This document shows positions 6,821 through 13,541 of a stretch of 14,327 nt of DNA, one piece after another. The DNA lies in NCBI GenBank assembly GCA_035267785.1, contig DATFLL010000100.1, forward strand, positions 1 to 14,327, given 5' to 3'. The position numbers and the translations under genes were made by a program. Positions within the stretch are counted from its first letter, which is position 1; each line of letters opens with the position of its first letter. The stretch is from DATFLL01 sp035267785 (GTDB lineage Bacteria; Pseudomonadota; Gammaproteobacteria; DATFLL01). The notes beneath the pieces were generated by a model. The model did not search any database. It was not told the DNA's origin and saw nothing but the letters and a program-made list of their open reading frames with translations.

Positions 6821-7867
6821 TCACCGGCCCACTGACCGCCGCAGGCGCCACCAGACGAGATTCATGGCAACGAAATAGGCGGCGAACAGGCCGAGAAAAC
6901 CGTAAAACATCCGGGCTTCGCTGAACCCGTGATACAGAGCGTACAGTCCGAACAATGCCAGAGCGACGGCCCCGGTGACAATAATCAGCAGCGTCTGAAC
7001 GGCACTGAATCCCAGAGCCTGCAGCAAATGATGCAGGTGATCGCGGTCGGCGGCAAACGGCGAGAGACCCATGAACATGCGGCGGAACATGATGTAGACG
7101 GCGTCGAACAGCGGAATGGCAAGAATCCACAGCGCGGTGACCGGCGCGATCACACGCCCCGACCCCTGGGACAATCCAATGACATACCAGGTCAGGATGA
7201 ACCCGAGGAACATGCTGCCCGAGTCGCCCATGAACACGCGCGCCGGCTGACGGTCCGAGAAACGCAGATTGAACAGCAGAAAGGCGACTACGACTGCCAC
7301 GGCAATGAGCAGCAGATGCGCATCGGCACCGTGACCGGCGTGCAGCGTGGCAAAGCTCAGCGCGACGAGCGCGACCAGCGCCAGGCTGCCGGCCAGGCCG
7401 TCCAGCCCGTCGATCATGTTCAGCGCATTGATGACGCCCACGGCCGAGAACACCGTAAACGGTATCGCCCAGCCCCCAAGGGCCACGGTGCCCGAGCCGC
7501 TCAACCGCCCGAGGTCCTCCAGGCTGACCCCGCCCCACAGGGCCATGAACAAGGCGGCGGCAATCTGGGCCAGAAACTTCGCATAGCTCGACAGGTCGTG
7601 CATGTCGTCGAGCACACCGACGACAATCAGCACGACCAAGCCCTCGAAGAAGCTGCGAAACGGCGAGAGCGAGATGTCGAGTGTGAGCGCGGCGAAGGCG
7701 AAGCCGACGAACATGGCCAGGCCGCCGATGAGCGGCGTCGGGCTGGCGTGCAGCTTGCGCTCGCCCGGCATGTCGATGAGACCGATACGAAGCGCCAGCG
7801 GACGCAGAAACCAGAGCAGGAAAAAGGTAACGACGAAACCGGAGAGATAACTGGCGATAAAGCGCAT
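6821..7867 (-). CDS. Undecaprenyl-phosphate HexNAc-1-phosphate transferase, WecA/WbpL/MraY family
   Basis: An integral inner-membrane enzyme that transfers a sugar 1-phosphate, commonly GlcNAc-1-P or another HexNAc-1-P, from its UDP form to undecaprenyl phosphate, starting a lipid-linked glycan. The 348 residues are mostly hydrophobic, with about ten or eleven membrane helices. Family landmarks are the metal-binding D87-D88 (VGVLDDMHDLS), NALNMIDGLDGL (147-158), VFMGDSGSMFLGF (211-223, with catalytic-site D215), and the cytoplasmic histidine motif HLHH (277-280), characteristic of the WecA/WbpL branch rather than MraY. It begins 8 bp after the epimerase stop, so the two are translationally close; its own ribosome binding site is weak. 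The sugar it uses (GlcNAc, FucNAc or QuiNAc) cannot be told from sequence. Confidence 0.92.
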   Translation of the reverse strand: MRFIASYLSGFVVTFFLLWFLRPLALRIGLIDMPGERKLHASPTPLIGGLAMFVGFAFAALTLDISLSPFRSFFEGLVVLIVVGVLDDMHDLSSYAKFLAQIAAALFMALWGGVSLEDLGRLSGSGTVALGGWAIPFTVFSAVGVINALNMIDGLDGLAGSLALVALVALSFATLHAGHGADAHLLLIAVAVVVAFLLFNLRFSDRQPARVFMGDSGSMFLGFILTWYVIGLSQGSGRVIAPVTALWILAIPLFDAVYIMFRRMFMGLSPFAADRDHLHHLLQALGFSAVQTLLIIVTGAVALALFGLYALYHGFSEARMFYGFLGLFAAYFVAMNLVWWRLRRSVGR

Positions 7868-7875
7868 ATCCGGCG

Positions 7876-8886
7876 TCAGCTCACTCTATAAAAGGCCTTG
7901 TACCAATCCACGAAACGACTCAATCCTTCCTCGATGCCCGTCGTCGGTCGGAAGCCGACCGCCTCGCCGATGCGAGCGATGTCGGCATAGGTCTCGGGGA
8001 CATCCCCCGGCTGCAGCGGCAGCATGTTCTTCACGGCCGGTCGGCCCAGCAGATTCTCCAGCACGCCGATGAAGTGCATCAGGTCCACCGGCTGGTTGTT
8101 ACCAATATTATAGATACGGTAAGGGGCGTAGCTAGTGGCCGGATCGGGCGCGTCGCCCGACCAGGCCGGATCGGGCATTGCCACCTGGTCCAGAATGCCG
8201 ACCACACCCTCGATGATGTCGTCGATGTAGGTGAAGTCGCGCCGGCACTGGCCGTGGTTGAACACGTCGATGGGTTCGCCTGCGAGGATCTTGCGCGTGA
8301 ACAGGAAATACGCCATGTCCGGCCGGCCCCAGGGCCCGTAGACGGTGAAAAAGCGCAGTCCCGTGGCGGGCAGCCCGTACAGATGGCTGTAGGAATGGGC
8401 CATCAGCTCGTTGGCCTTCTTGGTGGCCGCATAGAGACTGACAGGGTGGTCGACGTTGTGATCCTCGGCAAACGGCATGCGCGTATTGGCGCCGTAGACC
8501 GAGCTGCTGGAGGCGAACACCAGGTGCTCGACCTCCTGCCGGCGACAACCTTCGAGGATGTTGACGAAACCCACGAGATTGGAATCAGCGTAGGCGTGGG
8601 GATTTTTCAGCGAATAGCGCACACCGGCCTGGGCGGCCAGGTTGACCACCCGCTGCGGCCGGTGACGCGCAAACACCTCGGCCATGGCCGCACGGTCCTC
8701 GAGCCCGACACGCGCCTCGGTGAATCCCGGCTTGGCCGTGAGCTGCGCCAGGCGCGCCTGCTTGAGCGCGACGTCGTAGTAGTCGTTGAGGTTGTCGACG
8801 CCGATGACTTCGTCGCCGCGCTCCAGCAAGCGGAGCGTCAAGGCGTGACCGATGAAGCCCGCCGCCCCGGTGACCAGTACCCTCAT
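7876..8886 (-). CDS. NAD-dependent UDP-sugar 4-epimerase, probably UDP-glucuronate 4-epimerase type
   Basis: An extended short-chain dehydrogenase/reductase of 336 residues acting on a UDP-sugar in the cytoplasm. It has the NAD-binding GAAGFIG (7-13), adenine-ribose acidic D31, the catalytic S127-S129 region with Y152-xxx-K156 (YAATK), and YGPWGRPDMA (183-192). The segment DNLNDYYDVALKQARL (31-46) is typical of UDP-glucuronate 4-epimerases (CapI/LspL), which make UDP-galacturonate. A UDP-GlcNAc or UDP-glucose 4-epimerase is the main alternative. GalU in the same operon gives UDP-glucose, but the UDP-glucose dehydrogenase needed to form UDP-glucuronate is not in the window. It lies 57 bp downstream of the glycosyltransferase gene and 8 bp upstream of the WecA-like gene. 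Confidence 0.88.
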   Translation of the reverse strand: MRVLVTGAAGFIGHALTLRLLERGDEVIGVDNLNDYYDVALKQARLAQLTAKPGFTEARVGLEDRAAMAEVFARHRPQRVVNLAAQAGVRYSLKNPHAYADSNLVGFVNILEGCRRQEVEHLVFASSSSVYGANTRMPFAEDHNVDHPVSLYAATKKANELMAHSYSHLYGLPATGLRFFTVYGPWGRPDMAYFLFTRKILAGEPIDVFNHGQCRRDFTYIDDIIEGVVGILDQVAMPDPAWSGDAPDPATSYAPYRIYNIGNNQPVDLMHFIGVLENLLGRPAVKNMLPLQPGDVPETYADIARIGEAVGFRPTTGIEEGLSRFVDWYKAFYRVS

Positions 8887-8918
8887 GCCGCCCCACCCGC
8901 GCCCGGCGCCGTCGAACG

Positions 8919-8939
8919 AAGCCCAAAAGCGGGCTTTTT
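8919..8939. other. Small hairpin between glycosyltransferase and epimerase genes
   Basis: AAGCCC (8919-8924) pairs with GGGCTT (8931-8936) around a 6-nt loop. The T-run (8935-8939) is on the plus strand, so it would terminate antisense rather than operon transcription. In the minus-strand mRNA it is a short intercistronic stem. Confidence 0.35.
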
Positions 8940-8943
8940 GTCT

Positions 8944-10128
8944 TTATAAATCATTCGCTTGCTTTCTTGTTTCGGCGGGCGAACCACGCGCCCCCGCAAG
9001 CAGCCGATCATATACGAGCAGCGTTTCGCCGGTAACCTTTTCCTCGGAGAATTCCGCAACGACGACCTCACGCCCGCGCGCGCCCAGCTCGGTCCGCAGC
9101 GCCGGATCGTCTATCAGGCGGCGCAGCGCCGCCGCCAGGGCCTCGGCGTCGCGCGGGGCGACGAGCAGCCCGTTGACACCGTCACGCACAATCTCGCGGC
9201 AGCCCGGAATGTCCGTCGTGACAATGGGCCGCCCGCAGGCGGCCGCTTCGATCAGGGCCTTGGGCACCCCCTCGCCGTAGGCCGAAGGCAGACAGGCAAT
9301 GTGGGTCAGCGCATAAACCGCCGGCATGTCGTCCTGGCGTCCCCACCATTCCACGGCCCCGCTCTGGACCCAGGCGTCGAGCTGCTCCTGTGCGATGCTG
9401 CTCGGATTGCCTGCGTCGGGTTCGCCGGCGATCGCCAGGCGCGCCTCGATCCCATCGGCCTGGAGGCAGCGGGCGGCCGCGACGAAGTCGCCAACCCCCT
9501 TGTCCCACAGCAGTCGCGAGGCCAGCAGGATGACCGGCGGCCCCTCCTCCGGCTGCGGCTCGGGGCCGGGTCGAAACACCTCGGTATCGACGCCGGAGCC
9601 GCGAATCAGCGCCGTGTCCGCCCGCCGTACCAGCCCCCAGCGCACGAACGCATCCCGATCGTCCGGATTCTGGAAGATCACCGCCGTGTTCCGGCCGCGC
9701 AGTGCGACGCGGTAAGCCGCACGCACCGCGGTACGCAGCAGCCACCCGGCCGGGCCCTTGCGCACGAAGACATACCCCAAACCGGGCACGGCATTGACGA
9801 CGGCGCGCACGCCGGCCAGGCGTGCCGCGAGGCTGCCGAGGATCACCGGCTTGATGGTGATGTGGTGAACGAGGTCGGGGCGCAAGCGACGGTACAGGCG
9901 ACGCAGGGCCACCAGGGTCGCGAGGGCCTTGAGGGGGTTGAGACTGCGCCGGTCCAGGGGCACGCCGTGCAGCTCGAAGCCAGCCTCGCGGATCGCGCTA
10001 TCGGCCGGCGAGGCCGGTACGGCCACGGCAACCCGGTATCCCGCATCCCGAGCGGCCTGCGCGAGCGGTAGGCGGTGGCTGAGGAAAAAGCCTCCTTCAT
10101 TGACGACGTAGAGGATCGTCTGCGCCAA
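8944..10128 (-). CDS. GT4-family glycosyltransferase (PglA/WbpT-like), TTG start
   Basis: A GT-B fold, retaining glycosyltransferase that probably adds a sugar to an undecaprenyl-diphosphate-linked glycan on the cytoplasmic face of the membrane. From the chosen start it has 394 residues. The N-terminal domain begins AQTILYVVNEGGFFLSHRLP. The C-terminal domain has SRLLWDKGV (R204, K210), SAYGEGVPKALIEAAACGRP with the E-x7-E pair (E286, E294), and a typical NGLLV turn. The stretch NPSSIAQEQLD...GAVEWWGRQDD resembles PglA-type HexNAc transferases. I chose TTG at 10128 because GGAGGT lies 9 nt upstream and the family begins just before ILYVVNE. An ATG at 10161 falls inside a likely -10 box, and one at 10215 lies in the upstream terminator region. 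It is the first gene of the glycan operon. Confidence 0.88.
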   Translation of the reverse strand: MAQTILYVVNEGGFFLSHRLPLAQAARDAGYRVAVAVPASPADSAIREAGFELHGVPLDRRSLNPLKALATLVALRRLYRRLRPDLVHHITIKPVILGSLAARLAGVRAVVNAVPGLGYVFVRKGPAGWLLRTAVRAAYRVALRGRNTAVIFQNPDDRDAFVRWGLVRRADTALIRGSGVDTEVFRPGPEPQPEEGPPVILLASRLLWDKGVGDFVAAARCLQADGIEARLAIAGEPDAGNPSSIAQEQLDAWVQSGAVEWWGRQDDMPAVYALTHIACLPSAYGEGVPKALIEAAACGRPIVTTDIPGCREIVRDGVNGLLVAPRDAEALAAALRRLIDDPALRTELGARGREVVVAEFSEEKVTGETLLVYDRLLAGARGSPAETRKQANDL

Positions 10129-10156
10129 AGTGTAGGGACCTCCAAGCCCGCGGGGC

Positions 10157-10165
10157 AGCATAGCA
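10157..10165 (-). promoter_or_regulatory. Extended -10 promoter candidate of the glycan operon
   Basis: On the minus strand TGC-TATGCT (10165-10157) is an extended -10 element located between the comEA terminator and the TTG start at 10128. No good -35 is seen. Transcription would begin near 10150, leaving a leader of about 20 nt with the GGAGGT site. Confidence 0.5.
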
Positions 10166-10205
10166 CATCGGTCCCTGTGGCGGTCCGGACTGGTTGTTCC
10201 GGCCG

Positions 10206-10240
10206 AAAACACCACGGGCGCCCAATGGACGCCCGTGGTG
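10206..10240 (-). terminator. Intrinsic terminator after comEA
   Basis: On the minus strand CACCACGGGCG (10240-10230) pairs with CGCCCGTGGTG (10220-10210), a perfect 11-bp stem with a 9-nt loop, followed by TTTT (10209-10206). Two further perfect hairpins lie between it and the comEA stop: 10241-10261 (8 bp) and 10265-10278 (5 bp). It separates comEA from the glycan operon. Confidence 0.85.
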
Positions 10241-10278
10241 GCCGCCGCGTACTGCGGCGGCGATCCGCATCGCTGCGG

Positions 10279-10557
10279 CTACTGCTTATCAGGATCCTCG
10301 GTGCGCAGATTCTCCCGGTTCTTCTCCACCGTCTTGGTCCCGATCCCCTTGACCAAGGCCAGGTCCTCGACCGCATGGAACGGCCCGTTGGCTTTGCGGT
10401 AGGCAACGATGGCCTCGGCCTTGGTCTGACCCACGCCGTTGAGATTGGCCGCCAGGGTCGGCGCATCCGCGGTATTGATGTTGACCGGGCCCGCCAGGGC
10501 CAGGGACGAGGCCAGGGCCGCGACGGCGGCAAAGAGGACATTGCGCAGAAGTTTCAT
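10279..10557 (-). CDS. comEA: ComEA-family helix-hairpin-helix DNA-binding protein
   Basis: A 92-residue exported protein. It has a Sec signal peptide MKLLRNVLFAAVAALASSLALA with likely cleavage after residue 22. The mature part opens with VNINTAD, the ComEA signature, followed by paired helix-hairpin-helix motifs (LNGVGQTKAEAIVAYR at 39-54 and LVKGIGTKTVEKNRENL at 68-84). In naturally competent bacteria, periplasmic ComEA binds incoming double-stranded DNA and ratchets it through the outer membrane. Short ComEA-like proteins also occur in bacteria with no proven competence. The ATG at 10557 is chosen over one at 10620 because it has a GGAGAG ribosome binding site and gives a clean signal peptide. 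It has its own promoter and terminator. The DNA-uptake role is inferred. Confidence 0.9.
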   Translation of the reverse strand: MKLLRNVLFAAVAALASSLALAGPVNINTADAPTLAANLNGVGQTKAEAIVAYRKANGPFHAVEDLALVKGIGTKTVEKNRENLRTEDPDKQ

Positions 10558-10634
10558 GATGGCTCTCCTTTTCCAGAGGTTGACTTCCTTCGTCTCGACG
10601 ACCGGCATGCGGTCCTGCATGCAGCGTCAGCAAC

Positions 10635-10663
10635 ACTCTAGGCAAGCCCCGGCGTGCGATCAA
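10635..10663 (-). promoter_or_regulatory. comEA promoter candidate
   Basis: On the minus strand TTGATC (10663-10658) and TAGAGT (10640-10635) are exactly 17 bp apart. The -35 lies in the loop of a 7-bp palindrome CCCCGGC/GCCGGGG (10647-10653 with 10665-10671). Confidence 0.6.
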
Positions 10664-10707
10664 TGCCGGGGACTATAGGAATTTTCTGATTTCGGCGTAG
10701 GCGATTT

Positions 10708-10727
10708 CCGACGCATCGCAGCGTCGG
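10708..10727 (-). terminator. Hairpin abutting the pyrF stop codon (weak terminator candidate)
   Basis: CCGACGC (10708-10714) pairs with GCGTCGG (10721-10727). It begins on the base after the pyrF TGA. No T-run follows, so it may protect the mRNA 3' end or act with a Rho-dependent site rather than terminate intrinsically. Confidence 0.35.
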
Positions 10728-11429
10728 TCATCGGACCGCCGCAATCTCCGCCTCGATCGCGGCCAGCGCCGCCATGGGATCGGGGGCCGCCGTGATCGGC
10801 CGGCCGATCACCAGGTCACTGGCGCCGGCGGCCAGGGCCTCGGCCGGCGTCATGACGCGCGTCTGGTCGCCGCGGTCTGCCCCCGCCGGGCGAATGCCGG
10901 GGGTGACCAGCCGAAAGTCGGGGCGCCGCGCCTCGCGCAGCATGGCAACCTCCCGGGGCGAGCAGACCACGCCATCCAGACCCGACTCGTCGGCCAGCGC
11001 CGCCAGGCGCTTCACGTTGTCGGCCGGCGTGCCGGCAAATCCGATCTCGTGCAGCTCGGCCTCGCTCAGGCTCGTCAGCACGGTCACCGCCACCAGCAGC
11101 GGTCGATGCGGCGCGGACTCCAGCGCCTCGCGCGCAGCCTCCAACATCCGCCGCCCGCCGCTGGCATGGACGTTGACCATCCACACCCCGAGCTCGGCGG
11201 CGGCGGCACAGGCGCGGGCCACGGTGTTCGGAATATCGTGAAACTTCAAATCGAGAAAGACCTCGAAGCCACGCTCGACCAGTTGACCCACGAGGTCGGG
11301 CCCGCAGCGGGTGAACAGTTCCTTGCCCACCTTCAAGCGGCAGCTGCCCGGCTCCAGGCGGTCCACCAACTCCAGTGCCGGCGCGGCGGCCGGGTAATCC
11401 AGGGCGACGATCACCGGCGGTTCCTGCAT
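10728..11429 (-). CDS. pyrF: Orotidine 5'-phosphate decarboxylase
   Basis: PyrF decarboxylates orotidine monophosphate to UMP, the last step of de novo pyrimidine synthesis. The 233-residue TIM-barrel enzyme has D11, K33 (RLKVGKELF), the catalytic DxKxxD array in DLKFHDIPNT (D60, K62, D65), TPGIRP, and the phosphate-gripping VIGRPIT near the end. Length matches the bacterial family. It starts 3 bp after the lapB stop, with its GGAGGGAG ribosome binding site inside the end of lapB, so the two are co-transcribed. The lapA-lapB-pyrF order is the same as in E. coli (yciS-yciM-pyrF). Confidence 0.97.
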   Translation of the reverse strand: MQEPPVIVALDYPAAAPALELVDRLEPGSCRLKVGKELFTRCGPDLVGQLVERGFEVFLDLKFHDIPNTVARACAAAAELGVWMVNVHASGGRRMLEAAREALESAPHRPLLVAVTVLTSLSEAELHEIGFAGTPADNVKRLAALADESGLDGVVCSPREVAMLREARRPDFRLVTPGIRPAGADRGDQTRVMTPAEALAAGASDLVIGRPITAAPDPMAALAAIEAEIAAVR

Positions 11430-11432
11430 GCT

Positions 11433-12602
11433 TTACTCTCCCTCCACGCCGAGAATCGGCTTCGTCGTGTTCCAGCGCTTGCAGCTCGGGCACTGCCAGT
11501 GCAGCGTCTTGCCCGCAAACCCGCAGGACTGGCACTTATAGACCGGCTTGTCGGCCAGCAGACTGGTGGTGAACTCCTTGAGTATCCCCAGCTCCTCGCG
11601 CCCCGGTCCCTGGCTGTTGGCCAGGTGCAGCTCGATCAGTCGATCCATGCCGCGTACCGAGGGGCGGCGGCGTAGATAGTCGGTGATGAACTCGGCCGCC
11701 GCCTCGTCGCCGCGTTCCTGGCGGATGAGCTCGGCCAGTGCCAGCATCGTCGAGATGCCCCCGTGGCGCTCGAGCATCTGCTGCAGGTAATCCAGCATGT
11801 CGTGACTGCGACCCTGGCGCCGGTAGCATTCGAGCAGCGGCTCGACAACCTCGCCGATATAGTCGGGGTCCTGTTCCTCGACGTGGCGGTAGGCACGAAT
11901 TGCCGCCTTGAGGTTGCCGGCCGCCATGTGCAAGGCGCCCTCGGCCAGACTCGCACGCACGCAGGCCCGATCGACCGTCAGGGCCCGGCGCAGCATCTTG
12001 ACCGCCCGCGCCGTCTCCCCTTTTCGCCGCGCCTGATCGGCAAGCTCGCAGTAGTACTGCGCGATGACGGGCCCGAGACGACGTCCGGAGACGTTCTCGA
12101 GCTTGCGCGCGACTTCGATGGCCTTGTCCCAGTCCTTTTCCTGCTGATAGATGTCGATGAGCTGGACGAGGGCCTGCTCGGTGTGGGGTTCGCTGTCTAT
12201 CAGGTCCTGAAACAGGCTCTCGGCACGGTCGAACAGACCCGCGCGCATGTAATCGTGACCCAGCTCGAACAGCGCCTCGGCCCGCTGTTCGCGGTTGAGC
12301 GTCGGACGCGCGATCAGGTTCTGGTGGATACGAATGGCCCGGTCGACCTCGCCGCGGCGGCGAAACAGGCTGCCGAGCGCCAGGTGCGTCTCGACCGTGT
12401 CGGGGTCGACCTCCAGCATGCGGATGAAGAGGTCGAGTGCCTTGTCCTGCTGCTCGTTGAGCAGGTAGTTCAGGCCCTTGATGTAATCGCGCGGGATCTC
12501 AGGGACCTCCACCTCCCGGCTCGGCGGACGCGAGCGATGGCCGATCCACCACCCCGACAGGGCGGCGACAGGCAGCAGGAGGAACAGGAGCTCGAGCGCC
12601 AT
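11433..12602 (-). CDS. lapB: LPS assembly protein B, TPR and rubredoxin-like
   Basis: LapB (YciM) is an inner-membrane-anchored cytoplasmic TPR protein that promotes FtsH degradation of LpxC and so sets the rate of lipid A synthesis. The 389-residue length equals that of E. coli LapB. Residues about 2-20 form the membrane anchor (ALELLFLLLPVAALSGWWIG). TPR helices fill the middle. The C-terminal rubredoxin-type zinc/iron knuckle has C357, C360, C371 and C374 (CQSC...CPSC). The ATG at 12602 is chosen; a longer frame to 12941 would run through lapA and gives no family-like sequence. It lies 11 bp after lapA and 3 bp before pyrF. Confidence 0.95.
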   Translation of the reverse strand: MALELLFLLLPVAALSGWWIGHRSRPPSREVEVPEIPRDYIKGLNYLLNEQQDKALDLFIRMLEVDPDTVETHLALGSLFRRRGEVDRAIRIHQNLIARPTLNREQRAEALFELGHDYMRAGLFDRAESLFQDLIDSEPHTEQALVQLIDIYQQEKDWDKAIEVARKLENVSGRRLGPVIAQYYCELADQARRKGETARAVKMLRRALTVDRACVRASLAEGALHMAAGNLKAAIRAYRHVEEQDPDYIGEVVEPLLECYRRQGRSHDMLDYLQQMLERHGGISTMLALAELIRQERGDEAAAEFITDYLRRRPSVRGMDRLIELHLANSQGPGREELGILKEFTTSLLADKPVYKCQSCGFAGKTLHWQCPSCKRWNTTKPILGVEGE

Positions 12603-12613
12603 ACGGATCCCGC

Positions 12614-12907
12614 TCAGTGCTTGTCGCGGATCGGGATCGACCGCAGGTTGGCGACCTCCTTCTCGGCGAGCCGGGCGGCCTTGCGCACGCGCGCGACCTC
12701 GCGTTTGGACCGCAGCCACAGGCCCACTCCCGCGGCCATACCCAACAGTGCGCCGATGGTCAGCGACAACACGATCACGAGAGACAGCGGCGCCTGACGG
12801 CTGCCGAAGTAATACTTCAAGGTGACCGGCTCGGCGTTGAGAACCGCAAAGGCGACGCCCAGCACCAGGATCACAGCCAATACCACAAAGAGAAGAATGC
12901 GCTTCAT
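12614..12907 (-). CDS. lapA: LPS assembly protein A
   Basis: A small inner-membrane protein of 97 residues (E. coli LapA is about 100), partner of LapB. Two hydrophobic helices are visible (about residues 4-22 and 42-62, the latter GALLGMAAGVGLWL-rich), separated by LNAEPVTLKYYFGSRQAPLSLV, which is typical of the DUF1049/LapA family. A basic, probably helical cytoplasmic tail follows (SKREVARVRKAARLAEKEVANLR). The ATG at 12907 has GGAGG 4 nt upstream, and the N-terminus MKRILLFVVL fits the family; an ATG at 12937 has no such site. It is the first gene of lapA-lapB-pyrF and lies downstream of ihfB and its terminator. Confidence 0.93.
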   Translation of the reverse strand: MKRILLFVVLAVILVLGVAFAVLNAEPVTLKYYFGSRQAPLSLVIVLSLTIGALLGMAAGVGLWLRSKREVARVRKAARLAEKEVANLRSIPIRDKH

Positions 12908-13006
12908 GTTGCCTCCAAGGGCGCCCCGGCCGGTCATTCACGCGGGAAGCGACGACGCCCAGGTAGCGCGCAGAGCCCGAAGTAGGGCCCCGACCCGAAA
13001 ACTCCT

Positions 13007-13034
13007 ATACTAGCGGCGGTTGCAGTGAATTCAA
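13007..13034 (-). promoter_or_regulatory. Promoter candidate for lapA-lapB-pyrF
   Basis: On the minus strand TTGAAT (13034-13029) and TAGTAT (13012-13007) are 16 bp apart. The leader is about 90 nt and contains a GCCC/GGGC hairpin. No sigma-32 type -10 (CCCAT) is visible, although E. coli lapAB is heat-inducible. The rest of 12908-13102 shows nothing else. Confidence 0.55.
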
Positions 13035-13102
13035 ACCGAAGACGGCCCGTTCGCGCCGCACCGGATCGTGCCGTCTCTTTCGTCGCATTTCGGGGCGGAC
13101 AC

Positions 13103-13135
13103 AAAAAAACGGCATGAAGCTGTCACCTCATGCCG
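13103..13135 (-). terminator. Intrinsic terminator after ihfB
   Basis: On the minus strand CGGCATGA (13135-13128) pairs with TCATGCCG (13117-13110), a perfect 8-bp stem with a 10-nt loop, followed by seven T (13109-13103). It ends the rpsA-ihfB transcript before lapA. Confidence 0.92.
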
Positions 13136-13172
13136 CCTTGTTTTCGATGTCGCTGGTCGGTCCGGCAGGCTG

Positions 13173-13478
13173 CTAGTCGCTGATGCTGACCCGGGACATA
13201 CTCTCGTTGACCCGCTCGCGAAGCTCCTTGCCGGGCTTGAAGTGCGGAACATACTTCGCGGCCAGAGAGACCGAATCGCCGGTCTTCGGGTTACGCCCGA
13301 TGCGCGGCGGACGATAGTGCAACGAGAAGCTGCCGAAGCCGCGGATCTCGATGCGCTCGCCGCTGGACAACGCCTGCGCCATGTGTTCCAACATGGTCTT
13401 GATGGCCAGCTCCACGTCCTTGTAAGCCAACTGCGATTGCTTGTGTGCGAGAATATCGATGAGTTCGGATTTTGTCAT
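13173..13478 (-). CDS. ihfB: Integration host factor, beta subunit
   Basis: IhfB pairs with IhfA to bend DNA sharply at specific sites, acting in transcription, replication and recombination. The 101-residue protein is of the HU/IHF family. It starts MTKSELIDILA, has the core GERIEIRGFGSFSLHYRPPRIGRNPKTG, and carries the intercalating proline P64 in RNPKTG. It has a slightly longer C-terminal tail than E. coli IhfB (94 residues). The ATG at 13478 gives the standard N-terminus; an upstream ATG at 13511 would add family-foreign residues from the intercistronic hairpin. The ribosome binding site before 13478 is weak. It follows rpsA, as in E. coli and Pseudomonas. Confidence 0.96.
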   Translation of the reverse strand: MTKSELIDILAHKQSQLAYKDVELAIKTMLEHMAQALSSGERIEIRGFGSFSLHYRPPRIGRNPKTGDSVSLAAKYVPHFKPGKELRERVNESMSRVSISD

Positions 13479-13496
13479 TGATATTGCCCAATCGCA

Positions 13497-13527
13497 GTAT
13501 CGGAGGCGCACAAAGCGCCCCCGATAC
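13497..13527 (-). other. Strong intercistronic hairpin between rpsA and ihfB
   Basis: On the minus strand GTATCGG-G-GGCGC pairs with GCGCC-T-CCGATAC around a TTTGT loop. That gives 13 pairs with one G.U wobble, which would be an A.C mismatch on the plus strand, so the RNA from the rpsA-ihfB strand is the folded form. No T-run follows. It ends 18 nt before the ihfB ATG and could limit rpsA read-through, stabilise the rpsA mRNA or affect ihfB initiation. Confidence 0.6.
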
Positions 13528-13541
13528 CCGCCTTTGTTGTC

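Noticed and set aside
6929..7891. 320-codon plus-strand frame opposite the WecA-like gene
   Set aside because: It is antisense to a well-supported membrane enzyme and is rich in Gln/Arg/Asp/Glu/His, as expected when hydrophobic codons are read backwards; no domain is visible.
10129..10215. Upstream starts at 10215 and 10161 for the GT4 glycosyltransferase
   Set aside because: 10215 lies in the comEA terminator region and 10161 inside the extended -10 box. TTG at 10128 has a good ribosome binding site and the family-typical N-terminus.
12614..12941. N-terminal extension of lapB to an ATG at 12941
   Set aside because: The extra residues overlap lapA in another frame, and the start at 12602 gives exactly the LapB family length and membrane anchor.
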